A DNA stretch of 64,000 nt from Chloroflexota bacterium (GTDB lineage Bacteria; Chloroflexota; Dehalococcoidia; Bin125). The DNA is taken from positions 16,956-80,955 of the forward strand of contig JAPPJZ010000056.1 of NCBI GenBank assembly GCA_028874365.1, given 5' to 3'. The position numbers were made by a program, and so were the translations under genes. The notes beneath the pieces are model-generated. The model made no database searches and had not been told where the DNA came from. It was given only the letters and a program-made list of their open reading frames with translations. Below, piece after piece: positions 55,147-62,728 of this stretch. Numbering within the stretch: the first letter of the stretch is position 1; every line of letters begins with the position of its first letter.

Positions 55147-56577
55147 ATGACCTTGCCCAACGACGCCTGGGGACTGCCCCTGACCACTTCAGATGATGCG
55201 GCCGAGGCCTATCGCCAGGGCGTCGATCGGATGCTGTCCTACACGCTCGGCGTTGACGAGGCGCTGGAGCGCGCAATCGAACTTGATCCCGGCTTTGCTC
55301 TCGCGCACGCGCAGCTTGGACTGTTCCATCTGTTCCGCGGCAACGGCAAGCGAGCGGCCGAACTGGCCAATCGAGCCAATGAACTGGTCGACGGGGCGAC
55401 AGCCCGTGAGCAACGTCACGTCGCAATCCTGGGCGCGACGGCCCGCGGCAAGGCCTCGCAAGCGCCGGCGCTGATCGATGAGCATCTGCGCGAGACGGCG
55501 CGCGACGCGCCGATCCTGATGCAGTGGTTCGGCGCGAACTTCTATGGCGGCGGCGTCGAGAAGCGCGAGCGCATGCTGGACAAGTTCGACAGCCTCGCGC
55601 CCGCTTACGGCGACGACTGGTGGTTCCTGAGCTGGCACGCGTTCGCCAACCACGAGATGGACGAGCTCGAACGAGCCCGTGAGCTGGTCCAGCGCTCGCT
55701 CGATCTGCGCCGCCAGAATGGACAGGCGGCGCACGCGATGTCGCACGTGTTCTTCGAGGAGCACGACCTGACCGGCGGAGCGGACTTCCTCGGAGACTGG
55801 CTCACCGAGTTCCCGGAGCGCGCCGGCTTCTATCGCCATCTGACCTGGCACCAGGCGCTGTTCCTGCTCGCCAATGGGCGACGTTCCGATGCGCTGGCCT
55901 TGCACGATGACACGATTCGACCCGGAGCAGATGTGCAGGGCGACGCCCTGGGCGGGGTGGCCGATGGGGCGTCGCTGCTCTGGCGCTGCCGGTTGCACGA
56001 CACCGTCTTCGGCGCCAACGGCGATCATCCCGATTGGCGCGCGATCGCAGACCTCGCCGACACCGCATTCCCACGGCCGGGAACGGCCTGGGTCGATGTG
56101 CATCGTGCGATGGCCCTGGCGGCGTTGGGCGATGAGATTGGGCTGGGCAAGCTGCTGGACGGCTTGCAGGCCGCCGCCGATCGCGGGCACACGACCGCCG
56201 GCTCCGTCGTCGCGCCGGTCGTCAAAGCGCTCTCCGCGTTTGCGCAAGCCGACTACGAGGGAGCAGCCTCGGGCCTCTCCGACGTACGCGAGCTGCTCGT
56301 CACGTTGGGCGGCTCCAACGCTCAGCGCGACGTCTTCGAAGAGACGCTGGTCGAGGCCCGGCTTCGAGCCGGCCAGACGGAGGAAGCGGCGGAGCTGCTG
56401 AGCGAGCGTCTCGATCGCGGCGCGACAGCACGTGACCTGTTCCGCTGGGGTCGTCTGCAGACGGCCAAGGGCGAGCTCGACGAGGCGAAAGCCTCGTTCC
56501 GACGAGCGGCCGAGCTATGGGCCGACGGAGACCTCGATGCACCGGAGATGCGGGCGCTGCACGAGGCCGCCGCATGA
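55147..56577 (+). CDS. Tetratricopeptide-repeat protein (TTC38-like)
   Basis: A 476-residue helical repeat protein. Recognisable TPR-like helices include LERAIELDPGFALAHAQLGL, ELERARELVQRSLDLRRQNG and KASFRRAAELWADG near the C-terminus. The order and the HAMSHVFFEEHDLTGGADFL segment resemble the TTC38 family. No signal peptide. Its TGA overlaps the clpS ATG, so the two are translationally coupled; a role connected with protein turnover is inference. Confidence 0.8.
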   Translation: MTLPNDAWGLPLTTSDDAAEAYRQGVDRMLSYTLGVDEALERAIELDPGFALAHAQLGLFHLFRGNGKRAAELANRANELVDGATAREQRHVAILGATARGKASQAPALIDEHLRETARDAPILMQWFGANFYGGGVEKRERMLDKFDSLAPAYGDDWWFLSWHAFANHEMDELERARELVQRSLDLRRQNGQAAHAMSHVFFEEHDLTGGADFLGDWLTEFPERAGFYRHLTWHQALFLLANGRRSDALALHDDTIRPGADVQGDALGGVADGASLLWRCRLHDTVFGANGDHPDWRAIADLADTAFPRPGTAWVDVHRAMALAALGDEIGLGKLLDGLQAAADRGHTTAGSVVAPVVKALSAFAQADYEGAASGLSDVRELLVTLGGSNAQRDVFEETLVEARLRAGQTEEAAELLSERLDRGATARDLFRWGRLQTAKGELDEAKASFRRAAELWADGDLDAPEMRALHEAAA

Positions 56578-56918
56578 CCTCTCAACCGTCCCTGCCACGA
56601 CCCGATGTGGTTGTCGAGGACGATGTCGACGCCGAACGCGGCAGCGAGTTGGAGAAGCGCTACCACCTCTTCCTGCACGACTCGGACGACCACACCTACG
56701 AGTACGTGATCGAGATGCTGGGCGCGGTCTTCGGCTACTCGAAGGAGAAGGCCTTCGCCATTGCCTCGATGATCGACGGCCACGGACGTGGGATCGTAGA
56801 GACGGCCGACTACGAAACGGTCCGCGGTCACCAGGATCAGATTCACAACTGGGGGCCCGATCCGAGGATTCCGCACTGCGCCGGCTCACTCTCTGCCACG
56901 ATCGAGGAAGCGCCCTAG
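56574..56918 (+). CDS. clpS: ClpS adaptor of the Clp protease
   Basis: A 114-residue N-end-rule adaptor that hands substrates with bulky N-terminal residues to ClpA/ClpC-ClpP. The core reads YHLFLHDSDDHTYEYVIEML, then GYSKEKAFAIASMIDGHGRG and a final SLSATIEE. The usual Asn-Asp in the N-degron pocket is Asp-Ser-Asp-Asp here. The start at 56574 overlaps the TPR stop (ATGA). It fits the ClpC-type ATPase found at 25136. Confidence 0.88.
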   Translation: MTSQPSLPRPDVVVEDDVDAERGSELEKRYHLFLHDSDDHTYEYVIEMLGAVFGYSKEKAFAIASMIDGHGRGIVETADYETVRGHQDQIHNWGPDPRIPHCAGSLSATIEEAP

Positions 56919-56947
56919 CCTGCTCTGCGGTTGACAGGAGCGACGCG

Positions 56948-58279
56948 ATGGTCCGACTCAGCGATCTCCATCCCGAAGAAGCCGAACACATGCTGCAGCG
57001 CGCCGAGCAACTGCGGCGCCGCGGGTTCGACCATGAAGCCACGCCCTGGATTACTCCGCCACCGCTGTCGGAATCGAAGATCGCCCTGATCACGACTGCC
57101 GCGCTGCATCGGCGCGATGATCCGCCATTCCGATTCGCCGACTCGGGCTACCGGATGATTCCCGACGACATCGACCCGAACGATCTGGTTCAGTCGCACA
57201 TCAGCGTCAACTTCGACCGGACGCACTACCAGCGCGACATCAACGTCGTGCTGCCGCTCGACCGAATGCACGAGCTCGCCGAGTCTGGCGAGATTGGCGG
57301 CGTCGCGCCGACGCACTACGCGATTCTCGGCGCGACGGAGGCGTTCCTGCTCGAACCATCGGCGGCCGAGATGGCTCAACGCATGCACGACGAAGGGGTC
57401 GACACCGCCCTGCTGATCCCTGTTTGACCGGTCTGCACAGCCGCCGTCGGCGTGCTCTCGCATTTCCTCCAACGACACGGCATTGCCGCGACCAGCATCA
57501 GCCTGATCCGGGAGCAGTCGGAGGCGGTGCAGCCGCCTCGCGCGCTCTGGGTGCCGTTCCCGCTGGGACGCCCGCTTGGCGTTGCGGACGATCCAGAGTT
57601 CCAGACCGACGTGCTGCGCAGCGCGCTTGGATTGCTGGAGACTGCGACGGAGCCGACCATCGCCGACTACCCGCACGATGCGCCTGACGGCGGCGGCGAT
57701 GGCGTCTGGGCCTGCGCGATCGAGCTGCCAACTCCCGAAGTGAGCGAGCTGGAGGCCTCGCTGCGCGCGGAGATCGACCTGCTCATGCCTCGCTACCTGG
57801 AGGCGCGTCGTCGTCGAGGCCGCTCAACGTTCGGCATGAGCGGCGCCACACTCGAGCAGATGGATCAGCTGGTGTCCTATGCGGTCGCTGTGGCGGAAGG
57901 CTGCGGCTTCGACCATATCCCGGCATCGGCGACGGGCCCGGACTGGACGCATCCGACGCCAATGCTGGTCCGCTTCGTCGTCGAAGATCTGCGCGCCTTC
58001 TACCAGGAATCCGTGACGTCCGATACCGACTCGGGCCCACCCTCTCAGCACGACATGCACACCTGGATCTTTCGGGAGACCGCGCTGGGCCGGCTGATCA
58101 AGCGGATCGCCCAGATGATCACTGATAACGACGATCCGCGTCTGCTTTTCATCCGAGGGCTGTTGATTCCCGAGGGCTTCTGGGAGGGCGGTCCAACCTT
58201 CGGCGGCCCGCCACCGGGGGAGGACCCGCGGGAGTTCCTGATCCGCAGCCGGCGTTACCTGCAAGGGGTGGGAGCCTAG
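56948..58279 (+). CDS. GrdB/PrdB-like selenoprotein, copy 1 (in-frame TGA = selenocysteine 160)
   Basis: A 443-residue protein of the glycine/sarcosine/betaine/D-proline reductase selenoprotein B family, read through an in-frame TGA at 57425-57427. The redox motif is U160-P-V-C163 directly after TALLIPV. The segment SHISVNFDRTHYQRDINVVL before it and FPLGRPLGVADDP after it belong to one domain, so two separate genes make no sense. Known relatives reduce C-N bonds using thiols; this substrate is unknown. AGGAG precedes the ATG. A hairpin 11-28 nt after the TGA is a candidate SECIS. A close paralogue lies at 59148. Confidence 0.9.
57439..57456 (+). promoter_or_regulatory. Candidate bacterial SECIS hairpin, copy 1
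   Basis: A 3-bp lower stem (57439-57441 with 57454-57456), one bulged U at 57453, a 4-bp upper stem (57442-57445 with 57449-57452) and the loop GUC. It starts 11 nt after the TGA. Copy 2 has the same fold at the same offset, with compensatory changes in two pairs. Confidence 0.7.
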
Positions 58280-58392
58280 CGACTGCGGTTCGACGATGCG
58301 GACGATCCGGCCTAACACTCTCGATCCTTGGTGCCAACCTGGCTACGAATGCTCCCTACGCTTGATAGCCTGAATCGAGGGAGACGGTCGAG

Positions 58393-58626
58393 ATGCGGAA
58401 CACGTTGCGCAAGCGGGTGACGGTTCAGTCCGGTGGCAGGCTGGAAATCATGGATCCCGACCTGGAGGCCGGTGAGCGCGTCGACGTGTTGATATCACCA
58501 GTGGGGCCTGCTGAGTCGCGTTCGGCCTGGCAGATGATTTCGGAAGGTCCGACCGAACGCGTTTTTCGGACCGCTCGCGACGTTGATGCCTATGTTGCCG
58601 AAGAACGGTCGTCGTGGGATCGCTGA
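58393..58626 (+). CDS. Putative VapB-type antitoxin
   Basis: A 77-residue protein. The N-terminus (LRKRVTVQSGGRLEIMDPDL) looks like an AbrB/SpoVT-type swapped-hairpin or similar DNA-binding strand region, followed by a helical toxin-binding tail. It overlaps the PIN gene by 13 nt, the normal antitoxin-toxin arrangement. GAGGGAGA precedes the ATG, and TACGCT at about 58357 is a possible -10. The family assignment rests mainly on context. Confidence 0.65.
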   Translation: MRNTLRKRVTVQSGGRLEIMDPDLEAGERVDVLISPVGPAESRSAWQMISEGPTERVFRTARDVDAYVAEERSSWDR

Positions 58627-59051
58627 TCCTGCCGCAGAGTGGATCGATCTATCTCGACACTTCGGCGTTCATCTACAGCGTTGAGCGGCACGAGCCGTAC
58701 TTTTCGCTGTTGGCTCCGGCATGGCAACGCGCCGAAAATGGGCAGTTTGTCATCGTTTGTAGCGAATTGGTCTTGGCAGAAGCGCTGGTGCAACCGATCC
58801 GCGAAGGCAGGCGCAAGGTCGAGGATCTGCTGCGCAACGTGTTGGCCGCTCCGGAGGTACACCTTGCACCCACCACCCGCCAGCTCTGGGAAGACGCCGC
58901 TCGCTTGCGAGCGGACACTGGACTCAAGACCCCCGACGCGCTTCACGCAGCCACAGCTCTGCACACGGGTTGCGCGCTGTTCGTGACGAACGACTCGGAT
59001 TTCCGCCGCGTCGAAGGCCTGCCTGTCGTGATCCTGGACGATCTGCTCTGA
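58614..59051 (+). CDS. PIN-domain toxin (VapC type)
   Basis: A 145-residue PIN ribonuclease. The four acidic positions are D in YLDTSAFIY, E in SELVLAEAL, D in KTPDALHAATAL and D in FVTNDSDFRR. VapC toxins cleave tRNA or rRNA until bound by their antitoxin. It starts at GTG 58614 within the antitoxin gene. The module lies exactly between the two selenoprotein copies, where it may help stabilise the region or simply have inserted after the duplication. Confidence 0.88.
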   Translation: MGSLILPQSGSIYLDTSAFIYSVERHEPYFSLLAPAWQRAENGQFVIVCSELVLAEALVQPIREGRRKVEDLLRNVLAAPEVHLAPTTRQLWEDAARLRADTGLKTPDALHAATALHTGCALFVTNDSDFRRVEGLPVVILDDLL

Positions 59052-59147
59052 CGGTCCATGAGCTATGACATCCGACGAGCGGTCCCAGGTCGCGTGCGCT
59101 GGCTGCGGAGTGGCTAACCTGACTTCGGTTCGAGCGGGAGGATAATG

Positions 59148-60476
59148 ATGGTCCGACTCAGCGATCTGCACCCCGAAGAAGCGGCGAGCATGCTGGCCGC
59201 CGGTCCTCGCTTTGGCGACATTGACCACGAGGCAACGCCCTGGATTGCTCCGCCGGCGTTGGCCGAGTCGACGATCTGCCTGGTGACATCTGCGGCGCTG
59301 CATCGCCGGGACGACGTGCCGTTCCGTTTCGGCGATAGCGGCTACCGGCTGATCCCCGACGACATCGATCCGAACGATCTGGTGCAATCGCAAGTCAGCG
59401 TCAACTTCGATCGCACCCATTACCAGCGCGACATGAATGTGGTGCTGCCTATCGACCGCCTGCACGAGCTCCACGAGGCCGGCGAAATCGGTGGCGTCTC
59501 TTCCATGCACTTTTCGGTGCAGGGCGCGAGCCCGAATGCGAAGACGTTTGAGGCGTCGGCGGCGGATATGGCGAACCGGATGCGGGAACTGGGCGTCGAT
59601 GCGGCCCTGCTGGCGCCCGTTTGACCGGCCTGTACATCCACCGTCGGTGTGATCTCGCATTACCTCCAGCGCAACGGCATCCCCACCACGACGATCAGCC
59701 TGATTCGTGAACACACGGAGTACACGCGGCAACCGCGCGCGCTCTGGGTGCCGTTCCCACTCGGCCGACCGTTCGGCGTCGCCGACGACCCCGATTTCCA
59801 GCGCGACGTGCTGCGCAGCGCGCTGCGGCTGCTGGAGACCGCAACCGAACCGACGATTGAGGACTACCCGCACGATGCTCCCGACGGCGACGGCGACGGC
59901 TTGTGGTCCTGCTCGATCCAGTTGCCCGAGCCTGAGCTCAGCGACCTGGAAGCCGCGCTGCGGTCGGAGGTCGACCTGCTGACTCCGTGGTATGAGGAAG
60001 CGCGTCGACGCCGTGGTCGCACGACGGTCGGTATCAGTGGCGCGAAGCCCGAGGAGATTGACAAGGTGGTGTCGTTCATCGTCGCGATCGCCGAAGGCTC
60101 CGGATTCAAGGAGATTCCAGCGGCGGCCGAGGGCCCCGACTGGAGCCATTCCTTCCCGATGCTGGTCCGCTTCGTGGTCGAAGATCTGCGCGCCTTCTAC
60201 CAGGAGGCGGTGACATCGCAGCCGGGCACGAGTCCGCCCTCACAGCACGACATGCACAGTTGGATCTTCGACAAGACCGCGCTCGGTCGGGCGATCATCC
60301 AGATCGGCCATCAGATCGCCGCCGACGAGGAGCAGCGACTGAAAATGATCCGAGGACTGATCGTGCCCGAAGGTTTCTGGAAGGGCGGAGTGAGTTGGGG
60401 TCAGGCACCACCGGGCGAGGAGCGGATCAACTTCATCATCCGCTCCCGCGCCTACCTCGCGGGAGAAGAGGCATAG
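59148..60476 (+). CDS. GrdB/PrdB-like selenoprotein, copy 2 (in-frame TGA = selenocysteine 159)
   Basis: A 442-residue paralogue of the gene at 56948, similar along its whole length (roughly two-thirds identical by eye in the first part). The in-frame TGA at 59622-59624 gives U159-P-A-C162 after ALLAPV, followed by STVGVISHYLQRNGIPTTTI. I use the second ATG (59148), giving six bases to GGGAGG and matching the MVRLSDLHPEEA start of copy 1. TAACCT at 59116 is a likely -10. Cofactor, partner subunits and substrate are unknown; no grdA/grdC-like gene is nearby. Confidence 0.9.
59636..59653 (+). promoter_or_regulatory. Candidate bacterial SECIS hairpin, copy 2
   Basis: Same fold as at 57439: lower stem AUC/GAU (59636-59638 with 59651-59653), bulged U at 59650, upper stem CACC/GGUG (59639-59642 with 59646-59649) and the loop GUC. 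It starts 11 nt after the TGA. Confidence 0.7.
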
Positions 60477-60547
60477 GCTCGCTCAACGGCCGGACGCCCG
60501 CTACGCTCCTCGCACGCCTATCTGGTTGGACGGGGTGAGCGGTTGTC

Positions 60548-62728
60548 GTGAGTGAGTCCGATCGTCTGCTCGGCGCCCTCAAGGATTCCTACGGCTACGA
60601 CTCGTTTCGGCCGCAGCAGCGGGAGACGATTGAGCATGTGCTGGGCGGTGGCGACGCGCTGGTGTTGATGCCGACCGGCGGCGGGAAGTCGCTCTGCTAC
60701 CAGCTCCCGGCGATTCTCTCCGATGGCTTGACGGTGGTGGTGTCGCCGCTGATCGCGCTGATGCACGACCAGGTGACGGCGCTGCAGCGTGCAGGGGCCA
60801 ATGCCCAGTATCTGAACAGCACGCTGTCGCCGATGGAGACGGCGCAGGTCGAGCGGCTGGTTGAGGACGGGTCGGTCAAGCTGCTCTATGTCGCACCCGA
60901 GCGCGTCAACACGGATCGGTTTCGCAACCTGTTGGAACGGCGCAATCCGTCCCTGATTGCGATCGACGAAGCGCACTGCATCTCGGAATGGGGACACGAG
61001 TTTCGTCCCGACTATCGCGTCCTCAGGCGGCTGACCGAGCGCTTCGTCGATGTGCCGACCGTCGCCTGCACCGCGACGGCGACGCCTCAGGTTCAGCGCG
61101 ACATCATCGAACAGCTCGATCGTCCGCGGATGCAGACGTTCATCACCAGCTTCATGCGGGAGAACCTGACGTTGCGCATTCTGGCGAAGCGCAAATCGCT
61201 CGATCAGCTGGCCTCACGACTGCGACAGATGGCGCGCGGCGCGGCGATCGTTTACAGCCAATCGCGAAAGAGCACCGAGGAGACCGCCGCGGGTCTGCGC
61301 AAACGCGGGTTCAAGGCCGAGCACTATCACGCGGACATGAACGGCGAGGAGCGGCATCGGGTGCAGGATCGATTCCTGAGCGGCGAGACGCCCGTGATCT
61401 GCGCGACGATCGCGTTCGGTATGGGCATCGACAAACCCGACATCCGCCTGGTCGCCCATCTGGACATGCCGCCCTCGATCGAGTCCTACTACCAGGAGAC
61501 GGGCCGCGCCGGTCGCGACGGCGAGTCGTCCGAGTGCCTGCTGTTCTACACGAAGGGCATCTGGCATCAGCAGATGTACTTCATCCGGCAACTGAATGAC
61601 GAATCGGAGCGTCAGCAGCGGATCAATCGCCTGCGCACGATGATGAACTTCAGCGAGCAGTCGCAGTGCCGCTGGTCACGAATCCTGCAGTACTTCGGCG
61701 AGCAGCCGGCATCTGCGCAGTGCGGTCATTGCGACAATTGTCTCGGCGAGGAGGAGATCGACGTGGCTGAAGAGACTCCTCGACTCGTCGACCCCGACGA
61801 TCCGCCCGATCCTCCAGGCGCAGACGAGCCCAGGCCGCTCAACTCCGAGGAAGATCGGTTGTATGAGGCGCTGCGTCAGGAGCGGACGCGCCTGGCGAGT
61901 GAGGCCGGAGTGTCGGCCTACATCGTTGCCAGCAACCGCGAACTGGCGGACATCGCGCGTCGGCGACCGCGCACGATTCCGGAACTGATCGAGATCAAGG
62001 GGATCCGCCACCGTAAGGCGGCCCGTTTTGGACAAGAGCTGCTCGACGTGGTGGCGCAGCACTCCCCCGAATCGGAGGTCGCCCGCTCGGACCATACCCC
62101 TGATGAGACGCAGTTGGTTCTGGACGCCCCGCCCGAAGCGCCGCCGGAGAGCTGGCAGCAGCGATTCAACGCGCTCGCCGAATGGCGGTCGGAAACCAGC
62201 GCCAGCGAAGCGTGCGGACCGTCGAGCCTGCTCTCGTTTGCCGCGATGCGGCAACTGGCGGAGTCGCCTCCGTCGACCGTTGACGAGCTGGCCGCAGTCG
62301 AAGGCGTCGGCACAGCAACCGTCGACAGGCACGCACAGAGCCTCTTGCGAATCCTCGGCGTTGGCAGTCAATCACCGGAACCGCGCCCTGAGTCGATCGC
62401 GCCGGGAGCCGAGCAGAACCAGAGCTGGGAAGTCACGCTCGACCTCTACCAAGCAGGTCACACGCTGCTGGCCATTGCCGAGCGTCGCATGCTCTCGCCG
62501 AGCACGGTGGCCTCGCATCTCGTCTCGGCGATGCGAAATGGCGCGGACGTCGACCTGCGCCCAGCGCTGCCTTCGACGGATATCGTGCAGGCGGTGCGTC
62601 GTCTGTTGTCCACGGATCCGGACGCGAGCGTGTCCGACCTGCACGAGCGGCTCGAGTATCGGCTGTCGCGCGCTGAAATGCGGCTCGTAGAGGCGCATCT
62701 GAGACCGCCGAAGATCGCCGACGACTAG
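60548..62728 (+). CDS. recQ: RecQ ATP-dependent DNA helicase with two HRDC domains and a helix-turn-helix tail
   Basis: A 726-residue 3'-5' helicase. Motif I is MPTGGGKSLCYQ, motif II is IDEAHCISEWGHEFRPDYR and motif VI is QETGRAGRDG. The zinc site uses the cysteine of SQCRWSRIL and CGHCDNC. One HRDC domain follows at about 440-510 (YIVASNRELADIARRRP) and a second at about 545-600. A C-terminal helix-turn-helix region (LDLYQAGHTLLAIAERRMLS) closes it. It starts at GTG 60548. The stop shares CTAG with the convergent lhr gene. Acts in recombination and fork repair. Confidence 0.93.
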   Translation: MSESDRLLGALKDSYGYDSFRPQQRETIEHVLGGGDALVLMPTGGGKSLCYQLPAILSDGLTVVVSPLIALMHDQVTALQRAGANAQYLNSTLSPMETAQVERLVEDGSVKLLYVAPERVNTDRFRNLLERRNPSLIAIDEAHCISEWGHEFRPDYRVLRRLTERFVDVPTVACTATATPQVQRDIIEQLDRPRMQTFITSFMRENLTLRILAKRKSLDQLASRLRQMARGAAIVYSQSRKSTEETAAGLRKRGFKAEHYHADMNGEERHRVQDRFLSGETPVICATIAFGMGIDKPDIRLVAHLDMPPSIESYYQETGRAGRDGESSECLLFYTKGIWHQQMYFIRQLNDESERQQRINRLRTMMNFSEQSQCRWSRILQYFGEQPASAQCGHCDNCLGEEEIDVAEETPRLVDPDDPPDPPGADEPRPLNSEEDRLYEALRQERTRLASEAGVSAYIVASNRELADIARRRPRTIPELIEIKGIRHRKAARFGQELLDVVAQHSPESEVARSDHTPDETQLVLDAPPEAPPESWQQRFNALAEWRSETSASEACGPSSLLSFAAMRQLAESPPSTVDELAAVEGVGTATVDRHAQSLLRILGVGSQSPEPRPESIAPGAEQNQSWEVTLDLYQAGHTLLAIAERRMLSPSTVASHLVSAMRNGADVDLRPALPSTDIVQAVRRLLSTDPDASVSDLHERLEYRLSRAEMRLVEAHLRPPKIADD

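Noticed and set aside
57452..58279. Separate gene starting after the TGA of the first GrdB-like frame (and likewise 59649-60476)
   Set aside because: It is in the same frame as the upstream part, has no ribosome-binding site, and the family domain spans the TGA in both copies; selenocysteine read-through explains it.
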